Shown: positions 12,176 through 22,139 of the stretch, piece after piece
Numbering within the stretch: the first letter of the stretch is position 1
Layout of the letters: each line of letters opens with the position of its first letter
Origin: Apteryx mantelli
Lineage: Eukaryota; Chordata; Aves; Apterygiformes; Apterygidae
DNA length: 64,000 bases
Assembly (NCBI RefSeq): GCF_036417845.1
Contig: NC_090013.1
Coordinates: forward strand, 5,001 to 69,000
Direction: 5' to 3'
Notes under the pieces: model-generated
Told to the model about the DNA's origin: nothing
Databases searched by the model: none
Seen by the model: only the letters and a program-made list of their open reading frames with translations
Position numbers and translations under genes: made by a program

Positions 12176-12400
12176 TTATGCACGCAATTAGTCAGAGCTA
12201 TAATTCAGGAAAGTTTCACAAAGTTCGCAAAAGTTCAGCATGCTATTAATCACTTGCTGAGGATCTGTCACAGGTAAGGAATCTCTCTCAACCTCGAGAA
12301 GTAACCTGGAGAGGCGTCCCTGCTCAAGAGGAGGTTCTGCAGTGCAGTCCGCTGCCCTGCAGGAGGGCTCAGTGGGCTCTGGGCTGCCCCCTATTTATTT

Positions 12401-12414
12401 GGGGGGGGGGGGGG
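12401..12414. repeat. G14 homopolymer in LTR
   Basis: Run of 14 G in the LTR next to TATTTATTT. It is unstable and prone to sequencing error. Confidence 0.9.
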
Positions 12415-12596
12415 AGATGATTGACTCATAGTCACATTGGCATACTAGACAGGCCTTAGTCGGCACATGCTCAACTAGCCCCTACATACGTGCTGTTTAC
12501 AGGGAAATCAGGTTGAGGGGGACAGAGCACATCAGTGCTGGGGGGGGGAAGGAACACACCATCACAGAGCCCTCCACACTACACTCACTGTCAGCG

Positions 12597-12633
<37 letters not shown>

Positions 12634-14157
12634 AGTCAAGACACACCAACACCCTTTGCCCCTCAACTTAGCTTCTGCAGTGCTCTGGGTCACCATCCAT
12701 CCTCAACGGCAGCCGCATCCTCTCTGATCTTCCTCCGGTCACCACATTCGCCTTCATCACCTGCCAAAACAGAGCACAAGCGGTCACCCCCATGCCAGTC
12801 AGCTCCAGCCTCATCCGCAAGAGCACCCTCCACGCCAAAGCCCCGCTGGCACTGCACTCACCTGCATTGCACCAATCCCAAACTCCAACATTGTGGCTGG
12901 GGTGGCACCCACGGCACCTGCAAAAAACAAAACAAAACAACATTTCTCCTCCGCCAGGCAACGCTCACCAACCCCACAACACCCAACACCAGTCAATGTT
13001 CCAGTCCATCACTACTCTCCTCTGCACACTACCATAGCTAAAACCCACAGCCAAGGCAGCTCCAGCCCCAAACAGACACACACACAAACATCAGACACAG
13101 ACATGAAGGAAAGCCCTACACAGAAAGAACTATTCCTACACATAAGACACTGCCGGACAGAAAGCCCTATGAGGCCACAACCACATGGCTCGGATGCTCT
13201 GGGCGAGCCCAGAAGAGAGTCAAATGCCACTGCCCATGACGGAAAGGGCCCGGCAAAGCCAGGCAGATCAGTGTGGAAGAGGCCGGCAAGAAAGACCTAA
13301 GGACGTGACAACGCAGGGAAGAAAACCCTGAAAGGAGGCCGGGAAGACGCAAAACGAGGGTGGCCTCGGAAGAGGAGCGGCCGACGAGGCCTCGATGAGG
13401 GCCACGGAGATGACCGGCCACAAACGGCCACGATGCAAAGACGGAGCGACGGATGGCCCCTTTTAGCGGGCTGCACAGAACAAGATGCCATCCACTGGCA
13501 CAAAGCTGATGAGTCAGGCCAAGCAAAAGACAACGGATGCCTACCACGCTAGCGCTGTACAGTGTGGGCTGTGCTCCTTGAGCACAAGGAACAAGAGCAA
13601 CATCAAGACCTGAGCAAGAGATAGCACAGCTACAACACACACCACATAGACTATGCAACAACACAGACACAGGCTAGAGCTGCCCTGCCTAGCACACCCT
13701 CACCTTCTGCCATGTACACCCACCGCCTCTGCCTCTCACACAGCACTCATCCAGAAGAGCCCTCCACACTACACTCACACACACACAGAGTCAAGACACA
13801 CCAACACCCCTGGCCTCTCAACTTAGCTTCTACAGTGCTCTGGGTCACCATCTGTCTTCAAGACACATCCTCAATGGCAGCTGCATCCTCTCTGATCTTC
13901 CTCCCATCGCCTCATTCGCCATCATCTGCGAAACCAGAGCACAAGCAGTCACCCCCAGGCCAGTCAGCTCCAGCCTCATCCACAAAAATACCCTTCACAA
14001 AGCGCCATGGGCATTCCGCTTACCTGCACTGTGTCAATTCCAAACTCCAACACTGTGGCTGGGGGGAGCCCACAGCACCTGGAAAGAACAAAACAAAATT
14101 ACTCCTCTGCCAGGCAGTGCTCACCAGCCCTACAACACCCAACACCAATCCACTCAC

Positions 14158-14198
14158 CTGACATCCTCAGCCATGCCTGGAAAAGGCCCACATGGTAC
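14158..14198 (-). other. Conserved mini-exon, 41 nt (copies 3 and 4)
   Basis: Bounded by TTTTTCAG and CAG|GTGAGT. The same 41-nt exon with both splice sites is at 16037-16077 in copy 4 (donor GTGAGG). The exon body is about 80-85% identical, while AG and GT are invariant. Confidence 0.5.
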
Positions 14199-14589
14199 CT
14201 GAAAAAGCAGAGCAAAAGACATCACCAACAGGCAGCCCAACACCACCCACCGCACAATAAACCTCTGACCCAACAAGCGCCCCTTCTCACCTGCTCAGGC
14301 TCTTGTCAGCACTCAACTTCTCTCCACAACTTCCAGCAAAACCTGCAAACACAAACAGAAAGCAAGCGCTCAGATCATGCCTGCAAAACCACAGCCCACC
14401 CACATCAAGCATTTGCTCCCACACCTTCACCTGCTCGGCTCGCCCATCCCGACTGCCATGCTACGGGTCGCCACGCCGAGGCCTGACACGCACCTGTAAA
14501 ACCAGAACAGCAGAGGGCAACTGGGACAGCGCCAACGAGACAACAGCCCCACGCTAGGCTCTACGTCTGCTCTCAGACCAACACTCACC

Positions 14590-14637
14590 TTGCCGTGCTT
14601 GCACGCAAGCGACCCACTCTCCACGTTGCTCCACACC
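14590..14637 (-). other. Candidate 48-nt exon in copy 3
   Basis: Acceptor TTGTAG and donor AAG|GTGAGT enclose 48 nt that are open in frame (16 codons, containing ACKHGK). A further candidate of about 63 nt follows downstream on the minus strand (about 14427-14489; acceptor TTTTACAG, donor CAG|GTGAAG), then a 52-nt one near 14292-14343. They appear only in the extended copy 3. Confidence 0.35.
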
Positions 14638-14782
14638 TACAAGCACAAAGCAATAATTAACCAGGGAACTGCTGACCACAACACTCCGCTTCCAGCAACA
14701 AATCTCTAGCTCACCTTCTTAGGGCATGACCCTTTCTTCTTCCATCTCCCTTGGGCCCGCTGGGAATGCTGTGCCACATCTA

Positions 14783-14783
<1 letters not shown>

Positions 14784-14818
<35 letters not shown>
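14784..14818. repeat. A35 homopolymer
   Basis: Run of 35 A followed by CA and another A8. On the minus strand it is a long T tract. It could be an old retroposed poly(A) tail or a simple expansion. Confidence 0.9.
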
Positions 14819-14819
<1 letters not shown>

Positions 14820-14890
14820 AAAAAAAAACACCCACACACCATAAGGTGGAACACACAGAAGCTGACCAATCACTATTCCAGTTCATCACT

Positions 14891-16095
14891 GCCACACTCT
14901 GCACGCTACCGTTGCTAACACCCACAGGCAAGGCAGCTCCAGCCCCAAACAGACATACACACAAATATCAGACACAAACATGGAGGAGAGCCCTACGCAA
15001 AAAGAACTATTCCTACGCATAAGACGCTGCCGGCCAGAAAGCCCTACAATGCCACAACCGTGCGGCTCTGATGCTCTGGACAAGCCCAGAAGAGAGTCAA
15101 ACGCCACCGCCCGTGATGGAAAGGGGCTGGCAAAGTCAGGAATATTGATGCAGAAGAGGCCGGCAAGAAAGACCTGAGTTCATGACAACGCAGGGAAGAA
15201 AACCCTGAAAGAACACCAGAAACACATGGAAGAAGAATGGCCAAGAGGATCTCAAAGATGGCTGCAAAGATGACTGGCAACAAATGGCTACAATGCAAAG
15301 CCAGTGGGACAGACCACCGCTTTTAGCTGACTGCACAGAAAGAGACGCGATCCATTGGCACAAAGCTGATGAGTCAGACCAAGCAAAAGACAATGGATGC
15401 CTACAGCACTAGTGCTGCAGTGTGGGCTGTGCTCCTTGAGCACAAAGGAGCAGAGCATCATCAAGAGCTGAGCAAAAGATAGCACAGCTACAACACACAC
15501 CACATAGACTACACAACAACACAGACACAGGTTGGAGCTGCCCTGCCTAGCACACCCTCACCTTCTGCCATGCACACCCACTGTCTCTGCCTCACACACA
15601 GCACTCATCCAGAAGAGCCCATACTACACTTTGTCAGTGCACACACAGCCAAAACACATCAACACCCTTTGCCCCTCAACTTAGCTTCTGCAGTGCTCTA
15701 GGTCAGCATTTGTCCTCAAGAGGCATCCTCAATGGCAGCCACATCCTCTCTGATCTTCCTCCAGTCACCTCATTTGCCGTCCTCACCTGCCAAACCAGAG
15801 CGCAAGCAGTCACCCCCCAGGCCAGTCAGCTCCAGCCTCGTCTGCAAGAGCGCCCTATGTCAAAGCCCCATGGGCACTCCGCTCACCTGCGCCGTGCCAA
15901 TTCCAAACGCGGACATTGGGGCTGGGGGGACACCCACGGCACCTGGAAAACCAAAACAAAGTTTCTATGCTGCCAGGCAGCACTGACCAGCCCTAGAACA
16001 ACTGAAACACCATTCTGATCATCCATTCTACCTCACCTGAAATCCTCAACCATTCCTGGAAAAGGCCCGCACGCTACCTGAAAAAGCAAAGCATA
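14891..16095. repeat. Subtelomeric tandem unit, copy 4 (innermost)
   Basis: Fourth copy, the most diverged and truncated just after the 41-nt mini-exon (16037-16077). Homology to copy 3 stops near 16095. The minus-strand open frame seen in copies 1-3 is broken by frameshifts here, while the mini-exon splice sites remain. Confidence 0.8.
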
Positions 16096-16450
16096 CAGCC
16101 CCAGAAGCCAGGGTAGGGGTCAGAAGCAGAGCCACAAAAGAGCACGTGGCAGTGGGTTCAGGGGCACGGACGGAACAGAGGAGTTGGCAGGCAAGACTGC
16201 CGATGGTTTCCTTGTGGTCCAGAGAAGTCCAGCAGTTTCTTCCCTCTCAGCGCTGAGGCTTGGCCAGGAAAAGAGGTGAGCTCGTTAGTTGTGTGTAGGT
16301 TAGTTTCTGAGCCCTTAGGGCACATGGGCTTACTCACAGTTGTGTTTGGTGTCTAATGACATGGCTTCCTTTCTCACCATACTACACTTGAAGGGAAGGA
16401 GGATGCTTCCTTCCCTCTTTATCTAAAGTCAGGACTCTTCTACAAGTCTA
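16096..16450. other. Spacer, no gene seen
   Basis: Unique-looking sequence between the end of the tandem array and the exon-like segments at 16456-16757. I see no repeat structure or convincing exon. Confidence 0.5.
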
Positions 16451-16455
16451 CATAC

Positions 16456-16593
16456 CACAAAAAATCCACACAGTTTCTCCCTGAACCGGGCTGACAATAT
16501 TTCTGAGGAGCAGCAAAACATCCAGCAAGCGAGCCAGAAACCAGACTAGTTGATGAGAGTGATGCCTCACACCCCCCGCAATTGCTGGAGATG
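16456..16593 (-). other. Candidate exon, 138 nt, gene unrecognised
   Basis: A strong acceptor (long T/G-T tract ending TTTGTAG) and the donor GTG|GTATGT enclose 138 nt with an open frame that joins in phase to the exon-like segment upstream at 16626-16757. The in-phase translation is Cys-, Ser- and Gly-rich. I do not recognise the product. Confidence 0.35.
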
Positions 16594-16625
16594 CTACAAA
16601 AAAAAACAAAAAAATCCCCACATAC

Positions 16626-16757
16626 CTAGGGTGTAAATGTAGGAGGAAATGTTTTCCCAGGACCTCTGCTGTCTCCACTTGTCCGCAGTCCAGGAGAGGG
16701 ACAAACAACTCCTCAAGTGCAATCATCTTGGAAGAGCCCAGCGATGAAGCTCCATCC
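16626..16757 (-). other. Candidate exon, about 132 nt, gene unrecognised
   Basis: Ends at the donor CCTAG|GTATGT; the acceptor is probably GGAAG near 16758. The open frame includes the helical-looking stretch ALEELFVPLLDCGQVETAEV. Together with the 138-nt segment downstream it looks like part of a real minus-strand gene leading into the tandem array. I could not match it to a family. Confidence 0.35.
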
Positions 16758-17139
16758 CTTCCACAGTAAACACACAAACACCAGAAAACAATACTGACAG
16801 GTTACAGAAGATACAACTGGAGACTCAGAAGCCTTCTTCCACCCCTGAACACCCCACACCGAGATACTGACCCAAGAAAAAAACTGCCTGCCATCAGCAG
16901 CTTTCTGGCATGCTCACAACTCCAGCTTGAGCCATTCCCTTGCTCTTACATTAAGGAATGGCCTTTGCTTCTCCAAACGCAGCAATAAATCTTCCTGGGT
17001 AGCTTTACTTCCTCAAATTCCATTATTTGCCAAGGCAATACCAGAGCACTGCTCCCATAGGAGAACGAAAGCAGAATGAACTCCCCAGTCTGAGACCCTG
17101 GGTTTATGCAACCCTAACCCCACCCACTGACCCACCCAC

Positions 17140-17205
17140 AAGCCCTTGGAAGGGGAGGGGCAAACCAATGGCACCCATAAATACACAGGGCTAGGCAGAA
17201 GCAAG
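17140..17205 (+). promoter_or_regulatory. Possible plus-strand promoter (GC box, CCAAT, TATA)
   Basis: GGGGAGGGGC (GC box-like), AACCAATGG (CCAAT box) and CATAAATA (TATA-like) occur in order within about 40 bp. A start site would be expected near 17205. Downstream there is only a very short ATG frame (17232) and a possible donor, GAG|GTACGT, near 17330. No product was identified. Confidence 0.35.
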
Positions 17206-17690
17206 GCTTTTTCTTCCACTCGGTATCTAGAATGGAGAGCACAGAAAGGATAAACAGACCTCTTTGATGAAGCAGACCATCTACTTGGTTACTGAGACTT
17301 CATGTACTGTATCCATAATATCAGGAGGTACGTTAACTTTTTACCCTAACTAGCACTAGTCTTTGCATTAAAAACTAGAAATCAGTTCTGCTTATGCTTA
17401 GGAAGAAAGCTACAACATTCCACATAACCTATAAAGGGCACACACTATACCACACTCCTGTGATTGGTTCAGGCCTGCAGATAGTACAGCTGCCCTAGCA
17501 GGGCGGCATTTCCTGTAGGGTAAAGCAAGATATCAAAATAAACTCCTAGAACACGTGTGCTTCTGTAATGCGAGTACTTCTAAAGAGAGATGTTTCCTAT
17601 ATAGTACCTAGAGTAATTAGAAAAAGGGATCAATGGGCAGAATGAGTAGATCTCCAGGGGAACACGAGCTCTGTTTCTCTAGATGAATGA
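17206..17690. other. Spacer, no gene seen
   Basis: AT-balanced unique sequence after the candidate promoter. I see no further supported feature. Confidence 0.4.
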
Positions 17691-19165
17691 GACACACAAG
17701 GAGACAAGAGGGGTGCTAAGAGGACTGGAGAACCAACACGGGGCTCTAGGGCCCAAAAAAGGCTTCCAGAAGGGGTTCTGAAGGCACTAGAGGGGTCCTA
17801 CAAGGTCTAAAGGGCCAAAACAGAGCTTGGGAACAAAAGGAAGGCTGAAAGAATAGTCCAAAGTAAAATAAAGGGCTTCCTCAGGGCTCAACAGGACAAA
17901 CAGAGATCTGTGCAGAACAACAAAGCTCTAAAGAGGAATCCAGAACAGATTAGACATCTCTTATAGAAACTAGAGAAGAACTAAAAGAAGCCAGAAGAGA
18001 ACAACCAAGGTCTCCCAAAGGGTCCAGAGGAAAACAGGGTGCTCAGGCAGCTGAACAATGAAAAGAGCGCTCTAGGGCATAAAAAAGGCTGCAGGAAGAG
18101 TTCTGAGAACACTGCAGAAGTCCTAAAGGAGCTAGAGAGCCAAAATACAACTCTAGGAAACAAGAAAGGCCAAAAGAGTAGTCCAGAACATGCTAAAGGG
18201 GTCCTAGGGGGACCAGATAGGCAAAAAGTAAAAACAGGGGAGCAAGGAAGACCTGCGGAGGTGGTCTGAGGGGACAAGAGAGGTTCTGCAGGGTGTGGAG
18301 GGCCAGAAGGCAGCTCTGGGGCACAACCAAGGTCTCCGGAGGGGTTCTGGGGGAACAAGAGGGGTCCTAAGGGGTCTAGAGGGCCAAGATACAGCTCTGG
18401 GGCAGAAGGAAGCTGAAAGAGCAGTCCAGAACGCACTAGGGGTGTGCTAAGCGCTCTACATGGCCAAAACATCACTCTGGGGAACAAGGAAGACATCTGG
18501 AGGGCTTCTGAGGAAACTAGAGGGTTACGAAGGGGGCTGGGGGGGGCCAGCGGACAGCTCTGGGGCACAACAAGCACCCCACGAGGGGTTCTGAGCAGAC
18601 CAGAGGGCTTCTAAGGAGATTACACGGCCAAGAAATAAAAACAGGGCAACAAGAAAGACCTCCGGAGGTGCTCTGAGGAGACAGGAGAGGTCCGATGGAA
18701 TGCGAATGGCCAAAAGAAGGCTCCGAGGCACAACAAAGATGTCAGGAGGGGTTCTGAGTGGACTAGATGGGTCCTCAGGGGTCTGGGGGGCCACAAGACA
18801 GCTTTGGGGCTTGACAGAAGCCTTTAGAAGGGTTTCTAAGGGGACTAGAGTGGTGCTAGAGGGGTCTAGAGGGACAATGGAGGTCTGTGGGTGTAAACTG
18901 AAAGGCCAAAGGAGGGGGCCAAAGCAGAACAGAGGGCTGCTAAAGGGACTGGATGGCCAACAGAGGGCTTCAGAGCATGATGAAGGGCTCCAGAGGGATC
19001 CTTGTAATCCTGCACGATCTAGAGAGAAACAAAGACTTCTTAAGGGACAAGAGAACAAATGCAGTGCCTTGGAGCACACCTAAAGGCAAGTGGATAGGTC
19101 CTGAGGGAACTAGGGAGCAAATATGAGAGTGCTGGGGAGACAAGGGGCAAAACTGAAGATTCTGG
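17690..19165. repeat. Degenerate 81-bp minisatellite
   Basis: About 18 diverged units sharing words such as GGGTCCTAAGGGGTCTAGAG, CTCTGGGGCACAAC and GGTTCTGAGG. The period is 81 bp over much of the array, which equals 27 codons, so the minus strand stays open for 198 codons (17981-18577) and 184 codons (18525-19079) as degenerate Pro/Leu/Ser-rich repeats. I regard the frames as a by-product of the period. Confidence 0.8.
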
Positions 19166-19214
19166 GGCATTAACTCATCCGCTATAATCTTCCTGCTTGG
19201 ACCCTGTCTCTTAC

Positions 19215-19313
19215 CTCTGAGAGGTTGGCCTTTGCTTTTATTCTACAGGCAGCTGTCAGCTGTTGCGTAGTCTTGGCAGACAAGTTGAGGACCACTGCCC
19301 AGGCAGTTGTGAC
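19215..19313 (-). other. Candidate 99-nt exon, gene unrecognised
   Basis: Acceptor TGTTGCAG and donor GAG|GTAAGAG enclose exactly 33 open codons in one phase, containing VLNLSAKTTQQLTAAC. The acceptor's pyrimidine tract is weak. It may belong to the same minus-strand gene as the segments at 16456-16757, but this is not shown. Confidence 0.3.
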
Positions 19314-20466
19314 CTGCAACACCACATGCTCAGAACAGTTCTCAGGAAGTCATGCAGATTCATAACCTGAAGAGCAAAAGCAAATATCTCTTAAGCACAG
19401 TTTTCAATTCATCATAGGAGCAATTTTTCCCTCTCTTCTCCACTGTACTGCATCTAACAACACACCTCCCTCATCACCAATTTCCCCTGCTACTTCTACT
19501 CTTCTCAGTTGCCCCTGTTGCATCTCAGTTGCATCTTAGTCCTCTAAAGCAGCTGTTTCTCATCCACATGTACTTTCATTTCCGGTCACCGATTCCCCTT
19601 CCTGTTTGTCCTATAGCAGGCAGCCGAGACACCCTGGCCTGGTGTTTAGACACACATCCCTTTTCATCTGGCCAGCAGCTGAGACAGAGCAGAGGGCAGC
19701 AAGAAGGGTGGCTCTGAATGTAGTAGACCTGAGCACCCAGCAACACAGAAGCAGCAGCAAGGCATCAAAGAGATCACATCTTTGTAAAGAAAATACTTAT
19801 AGTTCCAGGTCTTTAGAGGCAACTGGGGATTCTCTGTATGCATGCCCAGGCCTCCTACAGGCTCCTTCTGCACAGTTAAAGGTACCTGAATGCAATGACC
19901 TTGGGAGGCAGTGACACACTGTCCCTGGGGCTGCTGTAAGGTACCTGTGGCTGTTCCAGGGTCTCTCAGGCTGTTCTAGGCTCCTTGGACAGAAACAGTG
20001 CTGATCACGTTTCCTTGAGGACTTTCTCTTGTGCTGCATAACAGGACAGCTCTGCACCGAGCCCTCCCAGCACCGCTGCTCCTCATAGCTGATGCCTAAC
20101 TAGCCTCAGTTCTGAGCAAAGCTATGACTACCAGTCCACACAGCCCCTCACACTCTCCTTGCCCTCCCCATTGCCGAGAGGGACAGCCCCAGCCCCTGGG
20201 GACAACCCTGCCTGCTCACACCAGAGATGGAAAACATTTCCTGACCTGTACGAGGGAAAAACTGGGAAATTCCACTGTCCCTGATGACCTATGGGGACTC
20301 TCACGTGAGTGGCACACGTCCAGTAAGGACCAGACACAGCAGGCCACTGCTGCAGGGCGGAGAAGGCACAGGCACCTGCAACTACAGCTGCTGGCCTGCC
20401 ACAGAGCACAACGCGGAGGGCTGCTGGGAATCCCGCTGACAGAGACCTGCACCTCCTGTCACCTCG
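19314..20466. other. Spacer, no gene seen
   Basis: Mixed-composition sequence with only short, overlapping frames on both strands. No domain, repeat or convincing splice structure was recognised. Confidence 0.45.
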
Positions 20467-21137
20467 AGAGGCGCAACATGGTCTCCCAGAAGGCCAATAT
20501 AGGAAGACTACACCTCCCGGCATGCCCTACAGAGTAAAATGGCCACCAGGAAAACCATTGCTAAAAGACTATGCCTCCCAGCATGCCGTGCAGGCTAAAA
20601 TGGCCTCCCGGAAGCCTCGTGCCGGAAGACTATTGCTCCCGGCATGCCGCGCAAAACAACATGGCCGCCCGGAAGCCCAGTGCCGGAAGACTACTGCTCC
20701 CGGCATGCCGCGCAAAACAACATGGCCGCCCGGAAGCCCCGTGCCGGAAGACTACTGCTCCCGGCATGCCGCGCAAAACAACATGGCCACCCGGAAGCCC
20801 AGTACCGGAAGACTACTGCTCCCGGCATGCCGCGCAAAACAACATGGCCGCCCGGAAGCCCCGTGCCGGAAGACTACTGCTCCCGGCATGCCGCGCAAAA
20901 CAACATGGCCACCCGGAAGCCCAGTACCGGAAGACTACTGCTCCCGGCATGCCGCGCAAAACAACATGGCCGCCCGGAAACCCCGTGCCGGAAGACTACT
21001 GCTCCCGGCATGCCGCGCAAAACAACATGGCCGCCCGGAAGCCCCGTTCCGGAAGACTACTGCTCCCGGCATGCCGCGCAAAGCAACATGGCCGCCCGGA
21101 AACCCAGTGCCGGAAGACTACTGCTCCCGGCATGCCG
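20467..21137. promoter_or_regulatory. 61-bp tandem array of promoter-like motifs
   Basis: Eleven units in which GACTA(C/T)..CTCCC.GCATGCC starts at 20506 and recurs every 61 bp exactly to 21116. Each inner unit also holds two ETS-like CCGGAAG sites and an AACATGGCCGCC (YY1-like) site. GACTAC...TCCC.GCATGC resembles the ZNF143/THAP11 motif recalled from vertebrate promoters. The outermost units (20506, 20567) are more diverged but keep the motif and spacing. The array is CpG-rich and adjoins a C-rich island, so it may be an amplified promoter. The 201-246-codon plus frames are artefacts of the repeat. Confidence 0.75.
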
Positions 21138-22030
21138 GGGGGGGGGGTTGTGTGTGCAGAGCTTCGTGAGGTTTGACCGTCTGGCGATTCCGTTCCGATC
21201 CGCCCCTATTCCCCCCCCCCCCCCCCCCGGGACCCGGATACCACCGCAAAGCCGGGACTGCGGCCTCGCGATCCCCAGCACCGGCCCCGGACTCCCACGA
21301 CGCCGCCGCGACCGGCCCCGGTTCAGCTCCGACACTGCCTCTGCCCCCTCCCCCCCCCGAAATCCTCCCCAGGGATTCTCTTGAGATCCCTCCCCCCCCT
21401 CCCCGACACGCTCCCGGTCTGACCCAGGACCCCCTCCCCCCCCGCTCCTCCGACCGCGCAATAAACCTCAGCACAGCCCCGGTGCACCCCCTTCCTCTCT
21501 CCCTCTCCCCCCCCCCCCCGGCACCAGCACAGCCCCGGCGCTCCCCCTTCCTACCCCCCCACCCCACCACAGCCCCAGCGCACCCCCTTCCTACCCCCCG
21601 CACTACCAAAGCCCTGGTGTACATCCTCCCTCCCCACTCTCCATGGCCCCAGTGCACTGCTCTTCCCCACCACGTCCTCGGCCGGCCCCCATTGTCCCGG
21701 TGCACCGCCATCCCCAGCCCCGGTGCGCCCTGGTTGTGCCGCGTTGCCCGGGACGCTCCCATCCGTCGGGACCCCCAGCACGTGGGGGACCCGCAGCCCC
21801 GAGTGTGGACACCCTCGCCCTGCTCACCTCCTCCATGGTGCAGCCGCCGTGCTGGTCCCAGCGGGCGGTGCGCAGCAGCAGCTCCATTGTCCCGGACTGG
21901 CCCCAGCACAGGCTCCCCCCAACTGCAGCCCCAACCCTGGTGCATACCCACTGTTGCCATCAGCCCCACCTGGGGCTCATCCTGCCCCCCAGCCCCACCT
22001 GGGGCTCGTCCCAGCCCTAGGGCCCACAGC
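21137..22030. repeat. CpG- and C-rich region with homopolymers
   Basis: Begins with G11 (21137-21147) and C18 (21211-21228) and continues as very GC-rich sequence. From about 21470 a degenerate 50-60-bp unit recurs (CAGCCCCGGTGCACCCCCTT-like). Overlapping frames of more than 300 codons on both strands are composition artefacts. It could be the CpG island of a promoter together with the 61-bp array. Confidence 0.7.
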
Positions 22031-22139
22031 TGCACCCATCAGGAACTGGAGAGGGGGAATGGCTATCAGCCCCATCACGGACAGCTGGGGCTCCCAGGGT
22101 AGCAGAGGCACCCCCACTCCTGAGAGCAGCTTGCTGAAA

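Larger units (their letters stand above)
11726..12566 (-). mobile_element. Solo LTR of an endogenous retrovirus (ERVL-like?)
   Basis: The 841-bp insert begins TGTCACC and ends ATCACA (TGT...ACA termini). It is flanked by a 5-bp target duplication, GAGCC at 11721-11725 and 12567-12571, and it interrupts sequence that is continuous in copies 1 and 3. It carries no coding sequence, so it is a solo LTR left by recombination. The minus orientation is favoured because AATAAATA (TATA or polyA-like) followed by a GC-rich stretch then lies mid-element (around 12390-12400). The 5-bp duplication fits ERVL-type elements. The family assignment is inference. Confidence 0.8.
10991..13020. repeat. Subtelomeric tandem unit, copy 2 (split by LTR)
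   Basis: Second copy of the tandem unit, about 1.2 kb long apart from an 841-bp LTR inserted at 11726-12566. Before the LTR it is nearly identical to copy 1. After the LTR it resumes with the block matching 10520 onward in copy 1. The mini-exon at 12862-12917 is intact. Confidence 0.85.
13021..14890. repeat. Subtelomeric tandem unit, copy 3 (longest)
   Basis: Third copy, extended by about 700 bp (14160-14890) beyond the parts seen in copies 1 and 2. The extra segment carries further minus-strand exon-like pieces, each between a pyrimidine-AG acceptor and a GTGAGT-type donor. Copy 3 also contains the 55-nt mini-exon (14024-14078) and the 41-nt mini-exon (14158-14198). Confidence 0.8.

Noticed and set aside
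9721-16095. CRISPR array or bacterial-type repeat
   Set aside because: Units are 1.2-1.9 kb and diverged, with introns and an LTR. The context is a vertebrate subtelomere.
17108-17124. Interstitial telomere-like CCCTAACCCC
   Set aside because: Too short (under two hexamers) to distinguish from chance in C-rich sequence.
20522-21384. Three long plus-strand frames (201-246 codons) with repeated HGRPEA/KTTAPGMPR-type blocks
   Set aside because: The 61-bp period is not a multiple of three, so the same repeat protein appears in every frame. The array is better explained as regulatory DNA.
21118-22102. 305- and 309-codon frames on opposite strands
   Set aside because: Extreme GC content removes stop codons on both strands. 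No domain or splice support.
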